Assembly (NCBI RefSeq): GCF_009827575.1
Contig: NZ_WTYR01000001.1
Coordinates: forward strand, 1,550,001 to 1,614,000
Direction of reading: 5' to 3'
Source: Alteriqipengyuania halimionae
Lineage (GTDB): Bacteria; Pseudomonadota; Alphaproteobacteria; Sphingomonadales; Sphingomonadaceae
DNA length: 64,000 nt
Below, piece after piece: positions 1 to 9,206 of this stretch. Position numbers and translations under genes: made by a program. The notes under the pieces were generated by a model. The model was given only the letters and a program-made list of their open reading frames with translations, did no database searches and was not told the DNA's origin. The first letter of the stretch is position 1; each line of letters begins with the position of its first letter.

Positions 1-1761
1 GACGTCCGCGAGATGCTTCGGTGCCTTGGCGGGATCGCACATCGCCTGATCGATTTCGTCGAGCTTCGCTTCCAGCTTGGCCACGGCTTTCTCCGCCGAG
101 GCCAGCTCGGACTTGAGGAACCGGGCCTGGGCGCGTGAGGGAGCAGGCTTGGCCGAGGCCCCCTTCTTCGGACCGGAGCCTCGGTCCTTTTTGGGCTGAT
201 TGCGACCCATCACGAAATCAATGTAGTCGCTCATGCTGCTGCGATATTCGCGGGCCGTGCCGCCATCGACCAGCACGAGCCGATCGGCGGTCAGTTCCAC
301 CATATGGCGGTCATGACTGATCAGGATCACGGCGCCCGAATAGTCGTTGAGCGCCTGCACCAGCGCCTCGCGTGCATCGACATCGAGGTGGTTGGTCGGT
401 TCGTCGAGGATCAGCAGATGCGGCGCGTCGCGCGTGATGAGGGCCAGCGCGAGCCTTGCACGTTCTCCGCCCGACAATTTCTCGACCTTGCCGGTCGCGC
501 GCGGGCCGGAGAAGCCGAAGCGTCCCAATTGCGCCCGCACCGCCGCCGGCGGCTTGCCCTCCATCGCCCGAGACATCAGTTCTAGCGGGGTCTCGTCGCT
601 GGCGAGTTCTTCCACCTGATATTGCGTGAAATACCCGACCTTGAGCTTGCCCGGTGCAGCCAACCCGCCCTCGACCGGCTCCAGCTGGGACGACAGCAGG
701 CGCGCGAGCGTGGTCTTGCCGTTGCCGTTGCGGCCCAGCAGCGCGATGCGATCGTCCGCGTCGATCCGCATGTCGAGCCGCCGCAGCACCGGCGGTGCAT
801 CGCCATAGGCTACCGCCGCACCGTCGAGCTGGATCATGGGGGAGCGCAATTCCTCCGGAGACGGAAACTGGAAGCTGAGCGAGGGATCCTCGATCATCGC
901 GACCACCGGCTGCATCTTGGCCAGCATCTTGGCGCGCGCCTGCGCCTGCTTGGCGGTCGACGCTCGGGCGCTGTTGCGCGCCACGTAATCTTCGAGCCGC
1001 GCGCGCTGCGCGTCCTGCGCCGCCTTGGCTGATTCCAGCTGGGCCGCACGTTCGGCCCTCTGTTTCTCGAACGTGTCGTAGCCGCCGGTGTAGAGCGTCA
1101 GCTGGCCGCCCTGCAGGTGCAGGATGTGATCGACCACATTGTTGAGCAGATCGCGCTCATGGCTGATGACCAGCACCGTCGCCGGATAACTCTTGAGGAA
1201 ATTCTCGAGCCACGACGTCGCTTCGAGATCGAGGTGGTTCGAAGGTTCGTCGAGCAGCAGGATGTCCGGCTCGGAAAACAGCAGCGCGCCCAGCGCCACG
1301 CGCATCTTCCAGCCCCCCGAGAAGGTAGCGAGCGGCCGTTGCTGCATCTCCTCGTCGAACCCCAGGCCGTTGAGGATCTTCGCTGCGCGGGCGGGCGCCG
1401 TGTAGGCATCGATCGCCAGCAGCCGCTCATGCACCTCGCCCAGCCGATCGACATCGGTGCAGGTTTCCGATTCCACGAGCAGCTCGGCGCGCTCGACATC
1501 GGCGGCCAGCACCGCTTCTTCCGGCGTGATCGCCCCATCGGGCGCGTCCTGCGCGATATAGCCGATGCGCGAGCGGGCCGGTTTGCCGACCTGCCCTTCG
1601 TCGGGCTCGATCTCGCCGATCAAAGTCTTCATCAACGTGGACTTGCCGGCGCCGTTGCGGCCGATCAGTCCTACCCGAGCCCCTTGCGGAATAGTCGCGC
1701 TGGCGCGTTCGAGTATGGGCCGGCCGCCAAGCCGGACGGTGAGGCCGTCGATGGTAAGCAT
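1..1761 (-). CDS. ABC-F family ATPase, partial (C-terminus outside window)
   Basis: Soluble twin-ATPase protein of the ABC-F class (Uup/EttA/YheS type), which acts on the ribosome rather than as a transporter. The frame stays open for 587 codons from the ATG at 1761 to the window edge, so the C-terminus is missing. The first ATPase domain starts at residue 1, with Walker A GRNGAGKST at about residue 35. A second Walker A, GRNGNGKTT, lies near 710-740. No membrane segments are seen. The part nearest the window edge is charged and rich in Ala, Lys and Glu, like the C-terminal coiled coil of Uup. The exact subfamily cannot be fixed from this. The upstream autotransporter is separated from it by a terminator. 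Confidence 0.9.
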   Translation of the reverse strand, partial: MLTIDGLTVRLGGRPILERASATIPQGARVGLIGRNGAGKSTLMKTLIGEIEPDEGQVGKPARSRIGYIAQDAPDGAITPEEAVLAADVERAELLVESETCTDVDRLGEVHERLLAIDAYTAPARAAKILNGLGFDEEMQQRPLATFSGGWKMRVALGALLFSEPDILLLDEPSNHLDLEATSWLENFLKSYPATVLVISHERDLLNNVVDHILHLQGGQLTLYTGGYDTFEKQRAERAAQLESAKAAQDAQRARLEDYVARNSARASTAKQAQARAKMLAKMQPVVAMIEDPSLSFQFPSPEELRSPMIQLDGAAVAYGDAPPVLRRLDMRIDADDRIALLGRNGNGKTTLARLLSSQLEPVEGGLAAPGKLKVGYFTQYQVEELASDETPLELMSRAMEGKPPAAVRAQLGRFGFSGPRATGKVEKLSGGERARLALALITRDAPHLLILDEPTNHLDVDAREALVQALNDYSGAVILISHDRHMVELTADRLVLVDGGTAREYRSSMSDYIDFVMGRNQPKKDRGSGPKKGASAKPAPSRAQARFLKSELASAEKAVAKLEAKLDEIDQAMCDPAKAPKHLADV

Positions 1762-1810
1762 GGATCGCCCATAGCAGCACTCTCCGTGCTCGCGCTACGG
1801 CACGTGTTCG

Positions 1811-1861
1811 AAAAAATGGGCGGCCGGCCTAAGGGGGAGTGCGGAACCGAGCCGGCCGCCC
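1811..1861 (-). terminator. Rho-independent terminator of the autotransporter gene
   Basis: Perfect 11-bp inverted repeat, GGGCGGCCGGC at 1818-1828 and its complement at 1851-1861. On the minus strand it is followed by a run of six T (the A run at 1811-1816). It lies just after the stop codon of the autotransporter and before the ABC-F gene, so the two same-strand genes are probably transcribed separately. Confidence 0.85.
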
Positions 1862-1873
1862 ACATGATGCGTG

Positions 1874-4800
1874 TCAGAACCGTAGGGTGGCCTGCACGCG
1901 AACCGTTCCGCCGCTCATGTCGCCGACATAGATGTCGCCGCCGACCGAAAGGTCGACCAGCTCCGCGACGAGCGCCGAAATACCGAACTCGGCCTTGCCG
2001 TAACTGTCGACGGCCTGGTCCTCGAGCGCAAACGGGGTTTCGCCCGACAGGAAGGTAGCGCTGTTCTGGCCGCCGAACTCGTTGACCCAGAACATGGCCG
2101 CCTGCGGCCGGATCGCCACGCCGCCCAGCGAGAAGCTGGCCCCGGCCCGGGCGCCGAACTCACCGCGCAGGCTCTTGCCATTGTCGAGGGCGAAGGCATC
2201 GGTATCGAACTCGACCGCGTCGAAATCGGCGCTTGCCCAGTTGAGCGCGGCGACCGGCTCGACGAAGAAGCTGTCACCGCCGAAACGCGCGCCGATCTCT
2301 GCCGTTGCGCCATACACGGTCACATCGGTGCTGGCCGTGGTGCCGACGCTGGCGAGTTCGAAGTCGATCGAACCGAAATCGATCTTGCCGACCAGGTTGG
2401 CGAACAGCACGTCACCCTGGAAGCCGGCGAAGACGCCAACGTTCTCGCTCTCCATGCGGTAGAGGTTCTGGGTTTCGGCGAAACGGTTCTCCGAGCTGGT
2501 GTGCCCGAACATCGCACCGAAAGCCAAGCCGCCGCGCCGCAGCGAGATGCCGGTTTCGAACCCGGTGGCGTGATCGTCGTTGGCGATCGACTGGGTGATC
2601 GTGTCGCCGTCGTAATCGACCGTCAGCTCGGTGGCCGAAGCCTCGCGGCTATCGTCGAAGAACTGGCCCCAGACAGAAGTGCCGTCCTCTTGCGGCAGCG
2701 TACGGGCGGTAGCCTGCTGGTAGCGGAATGCATCGACGCCGCGCTGCCAGTGATCGGTCGCCATCCGGCCCGTGCGCACCACTTCGAACACTTCCTCGTC
2801 CGGTGCCATCGCCAGCGCGATGGTGCCGCCATCGCGAACGAGACGACCCGAGAGGAAACCGAAATCGGCGCTTTCCTCTTCGAGCGTGAAGGAAGTGCCG
2901 CTATCCTGATCGGTCAGCGTGACGAGATCGACGCTGGTGTCGAGCGCGATATCGCCGGTCCACGCGATCGCGATCTGGTGGGCTCCCGAGATGTTACCGA
3001 ACACCATCGTGTCGGACGAGATCGACCCGCCCTCATTGATGATGTCGAAGCCAAGCGTGCTGCCCTCCCGACCGACGAAAGCCATCCCGGTGAAATCGAA
3101 GCTGTCTCCGGCCTCGCCGTTGACCAGGCTGAAAAGACCCTGGTTGTCGAAGGTCTCCAGCCCGTCGAACGTAGTCGCACCATCGACCGCGAAGACGGTG
3201 CCGGTGTTGACCAGGACGTCGTCGCCGTCGCCGAACAGGCTGGTGCCCGATGCGCGGAACGTCCCCGCATTCCGGAACGTGTCGTCGGCACCGGTCAGGC
3301 TGATGCGGCCTGCCAAGGCTCCTCCGGCCTCGGTCCGGACCGTGGCGCCGGACGTCACGGCAACTGGAACGGGATCGATTTCCACGCCGGGTATCGGCAT
3401 CTGGACGACCATGCCCGGTTCGACGACCAGCGCGAAACCATCTGCCGAGCTGCCGAGCAGTCCGCCCGAAGCAACCGTGACCGTGATATCGCCCGCACTG
3501 GCGATCCGCACACCCGCACCGCGTTGCGAGAGGACTCCGCCCGCGATGGTGACATCGATATCGCCGGTTTCGCTGGTTGCGGTAATGCCGTCCGCACCTT
3601 CTCCCGATACCGAGATGTCGCCGACCATCAGGCTGGTGGCGCCAGCGCCGGTCATGGTACTGATGCCATGGGCGTTGGCGCCCAGCGTCGAGATCGCGCC
3701 TGCCGTGATATCGATCGCCCCGTAATCGCTGCGGGCTTCGATACCGATCGATGCCCTATCCGTAATATCGAACCGGCCCCTCAGGATGTTGCCGACCTCG
3801 CTGATTTGATAGGCTTCGGTGATTGTGGTGGTACCGCCGGTCGTGGAAACCGAATTGACCGCGATCGTCACATCGCCCGAAGAGCGGGCAGCGATGCCGC
3901 GCGCGGAGTCCCCGCTCGTTTCGATGGCGTCGGCCGTGATGGTGATGGTGGCGGGAGGCTCGGCGCCGGGAAGCGGTTCCGCTTCGGCAGCCGCCAGCAG
4001 TTTTTCTTCCATAGACGAGGGCGAACCCGTCGCACCCGCGTTTTCGGCGCCCGGCGAATCGCCGCCGGAACCCGGAAACATGTCTTCTACCGGCCTGATT
4101 ATCGGCTGCATTCCAGGATCGATCACTCCGAGACCGAATGTCTGGATACCATCGGCAGCGTCTCCGGTGGTCGTGATCGTGCCGACTTCGATATCGGAAC
4201 CCACGCTGGTGCTGGCGAACAGTCCCACCGAGTAGGAGCCGGCTGTCTGGATCGAACCGATGCGGATGGTGTTCGTGGTGTCCGTGTTGCGCACGACGAC
4301 ACCGGACGAGTAATCGCCAGCAGTGATCACCGAGTTGGCCAGCAAGGTCAGCGTGGCACCGTCTTCGAACTCTGCGCCGCTGAGCGCGCTGTAGCCGATG
4401 CTCCTTTTTCCAGTCGTCACGATCTCGCCGACCGAACCGTAGACCGATCCCGACAGGGAGATGAGACTCGCCCCGCCCATATTCGGACCTTCTGCGATGA
4501 CACGATTGGCTTCCAGCCGCGCTTCGTTCAACACCGATCCGACATCGACGGCGTCACCATTTGCAAGATCACCAGTGCTGCGTGCGATGACCTCATCGAC
4601 CTTGAGCGAGGCGCCGAGATCGCCACGAACGCGCACGCCAATAACGCCGCCACTGCCAGAGACTTCGACGGTGCCGGCTTCGACCGTTGCCACCCCGTTC
4701 GTGGCGAAGGTATTGATCCCGTTCACGTTTTCGCCGCTAGCGGTCAGTTTGCCTACGGTGACCGACAGGTCGCTGTTGAAGCTTTCGGCAGCAATGCCGA

Positions 4801-6919
4801 TCACGCTAAATCCAGGAGCGAGGCCGGCCGGATTTCCAGCGGGACCCGACGGCGGACCGGAAGGACCACTGGGGAGGCCAGGGCCGCCCGGTCCCCCAGG
4901 CCCACCCGGGCCCCCAGGTCCGCCTGGATTGTCTTCGACATAACGATCACCGGACGCGGTCACTTCGTTGGCAACGATCACGACGTCGCCCCCTTCCGAA
5001 CGTGCTTCGATCGCGGCTGCACTGTCGCCATCGGCCGAAGCCGTGTCGACCGTAATGGTGACGTCGCCCCCTTCGCTTGCAGCGCTGATGGCAGAGGCCA
5101 CGTCGCCCGTGGTCGCGACATTGCCCGCCTCGACCGTGATGGAATTGTTGGATGTAAGGAAGATTCCGGCAGCGAAATCGCCACTGGTAATGACCTCGTT
5201 CACCATGACCGCAATGTCGCCATAGGTTTCGACGAAGATGCCATCGGCCTCATCGCCGCTGGTCATCACCGAATTGGCGGTGACGGCGATGTCCGATCCT
5301 CCGCCGTCGCCGCGCAGCGCCATGCCGTCGGCCTCGGCACCGGTTGTCACGATGGTATCGCTCACCACGTCGAGTTCGCCGGTCGCCGAATAGGCGTCGA
5401 TCCCATTGGCCATGTCGCCTTCGGTCACGATCGAACCGCTCTGGATGCCGATATTCTTATCGGCGAATATGGTGATCCCGGTGGCAAGCATGCCTGCGGT
5501 GGAGACCGCATCGCTGATGACCACCGCGTCACCCGAAAGGCTATTGGCGGAAATGCCGCTCGCAAAATCGCCTTGGGTCGAGACCGACCCGCTTTCGACA
5601 TAGGCACCGCCATCGCTGCCCGAGGCGGAGATACCGACAGCCCCTTCGCCCTGCGTGTTCACCTCATTGCTGAAAACTGTCGCATCCATCTGGGCGATCG
5701 CCTCGATCCCGGTGGCATTCGCCCCCACGGTCGAAACATAGCCACTTTCGACCTGGAGCGAGGTGCCGCTATTGACGTAGATACCCTTCGGAGCATTCGT
5801 TTCCACGAGAACGGCGCCGGCCGGGCCACTGGGGCCACTGGGGCCGCCAGGTCCGATCGGCCCGCCAGGATCGCCGGGATCGCCAGGACCATCGGGATCA
5901 CCAGGCCCGTCGGGATCGGTCGGGCCACCCCCGCCATCGGTGACGATCGCCTCCCCCGTCGTGACAACCGAACCGCTGCGGACATAGATTGCACCGTTCG
6001 AAGTCGCAAGGATGCCGACTGATCCATCACCGCCAACTGTGACCTCTTCGCTGAGAACCGTTGCCTGCCCGAAGTCCCCGACCGCCACGATGCCATGTGC
6101 CTGCTTCCCGCTCGTAATGACCGAAACGCTTTGTACCTGCGGAGAGAAATTGGCTTCGGCGACGATCCCGTGCGCTCCCTCGCCTGCTGTGACGACCTCG
6201 AGGCTGTCGACCGTTGCGTAAGATCCGGCCTTGGCGTGGATGCCGATCGCACCTCGTCCCTGTGTCGTCACCAGATCCGACAGGACCAGACTGTCGTTGC
6301 CGGACTCCGCCGCGATACCAATTGCGTTCGCTCCGGTAGTGGCGACCTCGCGGCTTTCTACGCTGACGAGTCCCGCATTGGCGAAGGCGTCGATCCCGGT
6401 GCTGCCTTCGCCCGCCGTCTCCACCGACTGGCTGAAGACGAGAAGCGAGGTCTCGAAATCGACGTCTTCCTTGCGCGCGTTAATGCCCTTCGAATTGTCG
6501 CCGGTCGTTACCACGCGACCGCTGGACACGAAGATCTCGCCCGACTGGCCGAGTGTTTGTGCGACAATACCATCGGAACCGGCGCCCGAGGTCATGACGT
6601 CGGTGCTGGTCACGAAAACGGAGCCGTCGGTAGAGCGCCCGACAATTCCGGGTTCACCATTTCCATCCGTGACGACCGGTTCGAAGATGCTGATGCTGAC
6701 GTTCTCGTCGCTCTCTTCGCGGATTCCAGCGGCGGCTGGGTCGACGGAGAGCGAATAATCCGCTGTGGCAAGCAGGGAAGGCTGTTCCTCGCTCGCGGAT
6801 GCGTCGGCCGCTTCTCCTGCAATGGCAGGTTGGGCGGCGATCAGGCCAACCAATGTCGTGCACAGCAACTTGCTCCGCAGACTTCGAGGAGAAGAGGTGT
6901 TCGCGTGCAAGGTGGTCAT
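1874..6919 (-). CDS. Large autotransporter (type Va) with repetitive passenger and Gly/Pro tracts
   Basis: Predicted surface or secreted protein of 1681 residues. I chose the ATG at 6919: it is followed directly by a signal peptide (basic MTTLHAN...RSK, hydrophobic core, AIA cleavage site), whereas the open frame back to 7012 would place 31 polar residues before it. The long passenger is built from degenerate units of about 20-25 residues carrying V-x-T-x-G-[DE]-x-A-x-G-I, typical of a beta-helix. Two Pro/Gly triplet tracts interrupt it (DNA 5816-5937 and 4815-4937). The last ~270 residues form an autotransporter beta-barrel ending in aromatic Phe (VQATLRF), as expected for BAM-dependent insertion. 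No catalytic motif is seen in the passenger; adhesion is a guess. It is divergent from a LytS/LytTR operon that may regulate it. Confidence 0.9.
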   Translation of the reverse strand: MTTLHANTSSPRSLRSKLLCTTLVGLIAAQPAIAGEAADASASEEQPSLLATADYSLSVDPAAAGIREESDENVSISIFEPVVTDGNGEPGIVGRSTDGSVFVTSTDVMTSGAGSDGIVAQTLGQSGEIFVSSGRVVTTGDNSKGINARKEDVDFETSLLVFSQSVETAGEGSTGIDAFANAGLVSVESREVATTGANAIGIAAESGNDSLVLSDLVTTQGRGAIGIHAKAGSYATVDSLEVVTAGEGAHGIVAEANFSPQVQSVSVITSGKQAHGIVAVGDFGQATVLSEEVTVGGDGSVGILATSNGAIYVRSGSVVTTGEAIVTDGGGGPTDPDGPGDPDGPGDPGDPGGPIGPGGPSGPSGPAGAVLVETNAPKGIYVNSGTSLQVESGYVSTVGANATGIEAIAQMDATVFSNEVNTQGEGAVGISASGSDGGAYVESGSVSTQGDFASGISANSLSGDAVVISDAVSTAGMLATGITIFADKNIGIQSGSIVTEGDMANGIDAYSATGELDVVSDTIVTTGAEADGMALRGDGGGSDIAVTANSVMTSGDEADGIFVETYGDIAVMVNEVITSGDFAAGIFLTSNNSITVEAGNVATTGDVASAISAASEGGDVTITVDTASADGDSAAAIEARSEGGDVVIVANEVTASGDRYVEDNPGGPGGPGGPGGPGGPGLPSGPSGPPSGPAGNPAGLAPGFSVIGIAAESFNSDLSVTVGKLTASGENVNGINTFATNGVATVEAGTVEVSGSGGVIGVRVRGDLGASLKVDEVIARSTGDLANGDAVDVGSVLNEARLEANRVIAEGPNMGGASLISLSGSVYGSVGEIVTTGKRSIGYSALSGAEFEDGATLTLLANSVITAGDYSSGVVVRNTDTTNTIRIGSIQTAGSYSVGLFASTSVGSDIEVGTITTTGDAADGIQTFGLGVIDPGMQPIIRPVEDMFPGSGGDSPGAENAGATGSPSSMEEKLLAAAEAEPLPGAEPPATITITADAIETSGDSARGIAARSSGDVTIAVNSVSTTGGTTTITEAYQISEVGNILRGRFDITDRASIGIEARSDYGAIDITAGAISTLGANAHGISTMTGAGATSLMVGDISVSGEGADGITATSETGDIDVTIAGGVLSQRGAGVRIASAGDITVTVASGGLLGSSADGFALVVEPGMVVQMPIPGVEIDPVPVAVTSGATVRTEAGGALAGRISLTGADDTFRNAGTFRASGTSLFGDGDDVLVNTGTVFAVDGATTFDGLETFDNQGLFSLVNGEAGDSFDFTGMAFVGREGSTLGFDIINEGGSISSDTMVFGNISGAHQIAIAWTGDIALDTSVDLVTLTDQDSGTSFTLEEESADFGFLSGRLVRDGGTIALAMAPDEEVFEVVRTGRMATDHWQRGVDAFRYQQATARTLPQEDGTSVWGQFFDDSREASATELTVDYDGDTITQSIANDDHATGFETGISLRRGGLAFGAMFGHTSSENRFAETQNLYRMESENVGVFAGFQGDVLFANLVGKIDFGSIDFELASVGTTASTDVTVYGATAEIGARFGGDSFFVEPVAALNWASADFDAVEFDTDAFALDNGKSLRGEFGARAGASFSLGGVAIRPQAAMFWVNEFGGQNSATFLSGETPFALEDQAVDSYGKAEFGISALVAELVDLSVGGDIYVGDMSGGTVRVQATLRF
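4815..4937 (-). repeat. Gly-Gly-Pro triplet tract inside autotransporter passenger
   Basis: This DNA encodes about 35 residues dominated by the triplet GGP (five perfect copies), then GLP, SGP, SGP and SGPAG. The codons also repeat at DNA level (9-bp units of the ggtccgcct / ggcccaccc kind). The composition is unlike the surrounding beta-helix repeats. Such a tract would form an extended polyproline-like or collagen-like rod, and its DNA could change length by slippage. Confidence 0.8.
5816..5937 (-). repeat. x-Gly-Pro / Gly-Asp-Pro triplet tract inside autotransporter passenger
   Basis: Second low-complexity tract of the passenger, nearer the N-terminus. It encodes consecutive triplets ending in Pro: TDP, DGP, GDP, DGP, GDP, GDP, GGP, IGP, GGP, SGP, SGP, AGA. 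It interrupts the beta-helix repeats just after a GEAIVTDGGGG segment. Asp in several triplets makes it acidic, unlike the second tract. Confidence 0.8.
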
Positions 6920-6970
6920 TGATGAGGATCCCTTTGTATCTCGCGAGCAAAACTGCAGGAGGCGTGCTCG

Positions 6971-7100
6971 CATTTCGTCCAAGATTGGAGAATCCGCACC
7001 CCGTTCGTCCAAACGAGAGCGAATGCAGACACAAAGATGCGCAGAGATGGGGCGCCGGTGCAGATAAATGTCACGAACGACCGGCTAGGTGCTACGAACG
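6971..7100. promoter_or_regulatory. Cluster of AlgR/LytTR-like boxes in the divergent intergenic region
   Basis: CCGTTCGTC at 7001-7009 is identical to the AlgR (LytTR family) consensus half-site as I know it. CATTTCGTC at 6971-6979 is a weaker copy. On the opposite strand CGTTCGT occurs twice (ACGAACG on plus at 7073-7079 and 7094-7100) with a 21-bp period, two helical turns, the usual geometry of paired LytTR sites. The boxes lie between the autotransporter start (6919) and the LytS start (7149), so either or both promoters could be controlled by the adjacent LytTR regulator. Confidence 0.55.
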
Positions 7101-7148
7101 CCAACTGGGGCATTTAACGTCGGGCCCAACCGACGATAGACTGGAGCG

Positions 7149-8255
7149 ATGTTCATGATCGTCGACGACCTGCCCGCCGAGGGCAAGCTCGTGCCCGCGC
7201 CGGACGATGCGCCCGGGGTACGCAACCGCGACACGCATCTCGTGCTCGCGATTATCGTCTTTTGCTGGCTGTTCTATCTTATGACGAGGATCCTCATCGG
7301 CATCGCGCACGAGGCCAGCCCCCTTGACCGATGGATGGGCCGACTGGCGGTCGTAGGGTTCGGAATTGCTCTTTCCTGCGCGATGTATCGCGTATTGCTC
7401 AGGTGCGTAACGCGATCCGTTCCGGTCAATGCCCTGATCGTGGTGGCAGGAGCGTGCATTGCGTCGGTGCCATTCGCGTTGTTCAATACCTGGCTGATCG
7501 ATACCTTTGCTGCTCCCCTGCCAAATTTCGCAATGAGCGCGCTCATCGCCTGGTGTGCGAGCGTGCACCTGTTCTTCGCGCAGGCGATCGCGATGGTGGC
7601 AGTCATCTATGCGGTGCAGTTGCGCGACGAAGAGGCGCATTCGCGCACGATGCAAAAGAGCCTGCGCAAGGCTGAATTGCGCGCGCTGCGCTATCAGCTC
7701 AACCCGCATTTTCTGTTCAACGCGCTCAATTCGGTCTCGGCGCTGATCTGGGCCAAGCGCCCGTCCGAGGCCGATCGCATGGTTTCTCGCCTCGCCGATT
7801 ATTACGAGACCGTGCTGACTGCCGACGATCGTGAATTGGTCCCGCTGAGCCGCGAGATCGAGACGCAGTTCCAGTATCTCGAGATCGAGCGCACGCGTTT
7901 TGCGGAGCGGCTGAAAGTCACGACCGATTGCCCCGATCACCTGCGCGGCGCGCTGGTGCCGAACCTGATCATCCAACCGCTGGTCGAAAACAGCATCAAG
8001 CACGGCGTCGCGCGCTCCTCCACCGAAGTCGAGATCGGGATTTCGGTGAGCGAGGAGGACGGGCGTCTCGCGATCATAGTGTCGGATTCAGGCGTCCAGG
8101 GCGACGGTCAGCACTCGGCACGCAGTTTCGGCGTAGGCCTCAGGAACACCGAAGCCCGGCTCCATTCGTTCTTCGGTCCGACCGCCAGCCTGCGGGTCGA
8201 GGCCCGGCCCGACGGCTTCCTGTCGCGCATCGAGCTGCCACTCAAGACGGGGTGA
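7149..8255 (+). CDS. LytS/YehU-type sensor histidine kinase
   Basis: Membrane sensor kinase of 368 residues. The N-terminal half has four to five hydrophobic helices (about residues 30-52, 66-84, 93-117, 127-157) with no recognisable periplasmic sensor domain, so the signal is probably sensed in the membrane. The catalytic half is the His_kinase (LytS/AgrC-like) family: phospho-acceptor motif QLNPHFLFNALNS with His187, N-box PLVENSIKHG, and a GVGLRN glycine motif near the end. GGAG lies 6 nt before the ATG. Four bases separate it from the LytTR regulator, so the two form one operon and a cognate pair. The autotransporter is divergent. Confidence 0.92.
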   Translation: MFMIVDDLPAEGKLVPAPDDAPGVRNRDTHLVLAIIVFCWLFYLMTRILIGIAHEASPLDRWMGRLAVVGFGIALSCAMYRVLLRCVTRSVPVNALIVVAGACIASVPFALFNTWLIDTFAAPLPNFAMSALIAWCASVHLFFAQAIAMVAVIYAVQLRDEEAHSRTMQKSLRKAELRALRYQLNPHFLFNALNSVSALIWAKRPSEADRMVSRLADYYETVLTADDRELVPLSREIETQFQYLEIERTRFAERLKVTTDCPDHLRGALVPNLIIQPLVENSIKHGVARSSTEVEIGISVSEEDGRLAIIVSDSGVQGDGQHSARSFGVGLRNTEARLHSFFGPTASLRVEARPDGFLSRIELPLKTG

Positions 8256-8259
8256 TGCG

Positions 8260-9045
8260 ATGAAGGTGTGCTTGGCCGACGACGAGGCGCTCGCGCGCGA
8301 GCGGATGCGCTGCATGCTCGCGCTGGAGGACGACGTGACGATCGCTTCCGAAAGTCCCGACGGCGAAGACGCGCTGGCGATGATCGAGCGCCACCAGCCC
8401 GATATCGTGCTGCTCGACATCGAGATGCCCAAGGCTGACGGTTTCGACGTGGTCGATGCGCTGGGAGCGATCCGCTTCACCGCCGCACCTCCGCTGATCA
8501 TCTTCGCGACGGCGTTTCCTCGCCTCGCCGCGCAGGCCTTCGACACAGGGGCGGTGGACTTCCTGACCAAGCCGGTGCGGCATGAACGCCTGCAACTGGC
8601 GCTCTCCCGCGCACGCGAAACCCTCACTACCCGCGATGCGGTAGACCGGCTGGATAAGCTGCGCATGCATCTTGAGGGGCTTCGCGCCGATCGGGAGGAG
8701 ATCGAAGATACCGATGTCGAGAGCCGATCGATCTGGGTCAGCCAGGGCGCTGAAGCGATCCGGGTCGACTTGGCAAAGGTGGATCACGTCGCAGCCGAAG
8801 CGGAGTACATCCGTCTCCATTGCGGCGAGCAGAGCTTCCTCCATCGCCAATCGATGAGGTCCTTCGTCGATGAGGCCGAAGCGCTCGGCTTCGTCCGCGT
8901 GCACCGGTCCTACGCCGTCTCGAGAAAGCATTGCCAGCAGACCCAGCGGACATCCTGGGGCGGCCAGCAGGTCGTGCTTACCTCCGGGGCCGTGGTGCCT
9001 GTCGGGAAGAAGTACCGCGACCGGCTGGCGGACATCGTCAGCTAA
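8260..9045 (+). CDS. LytTR-family response regulator
   Basis: Two-domain transcription regulator of 261 residues. The N-terminal receiver has the acidic pair DD near residues 7-8, phospho-acceptor Asp53 (VLLDIEMP) and the conserved Lys in FLTKPV. The C-terminal ~110 residues are a LytTR DNA-binding domain (VDHVAAEAEYIRLHC, FVRVHRSYAVS, SGAVVPVGKKYRDRL). It is the obvious partner of the LytS kinase 4 bp upstream. LytTR proteins bind paired repeats on one DNA face. Candidate boxes precede this operon, so autoregulation and control of the divergent autotransporter are both plausible. Confidence 0.93.
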   Translation: MKVCLADDEALARERMRCMLALEDDVTIASESPDGEDALAMIERHQPDIVLLDIEMPKADGFDVVDALGAIRFTAAPPLIIFATAFPRLAAQAFDTGAVDFLTKPVRHERLQLALSRARETLTTRDAVDRLDKLRMHLEGLRADREEIEDTDVESRSIWVSQGAEAIRVDLAKVDHVAAEAEYIRLHCGEQSFLHRQSMRSFVDEAEALGFVRVHRSYAVSRKHCQQTQRTSWGGQQVVLTSGAVVPVGKKYRDRLADIVS

Positions 9046-9206
9046 ACCGTAGCCGCCCGTTTTAACTCTACCCTAACCAACCGCCCATCATCCCTCATCG
9101 CGCCGCGAATCCGTCCTGATGCCGGCCAGGCCAGGGGCGGATCGGCCATTTTGATGAAGGGACGACCGGCTCCGTGTTAAAGTCGATCATCTTATCGGAG
9201 CCGCGT

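Noticed and set aside
4815-4937. Short tandem DNA repeats suggesting a CRISPR array
   Set aside because: Unit is 9 bp and codes for Gly/Pro triplets in frame with the autotransporter; no spacers.
2501-6022. 1173-codon open frame on the plus strand, antisense to the autotransporter
   Set aside because: Its translation is Arg/Asp/Gly-rich with no domains. It mirrors the codon periodicity of the repetitive GC-rich autotransporter gene; the minus-strand protein has signal peptide, repeats and barrel.
6920-7012. Longer N-terminus of the autotransporter from the ATG at 7012
   Set aside because: It would put a polar 31-residue stretch before the signal peptide; ATG 6919 starts the signal peptide directly.
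9046-9206. luxI-type synthase or lux box near the LuxR gene
   Set aside because: No synthase-like ORF and no convincing 20-bp lux-box dyad was found.
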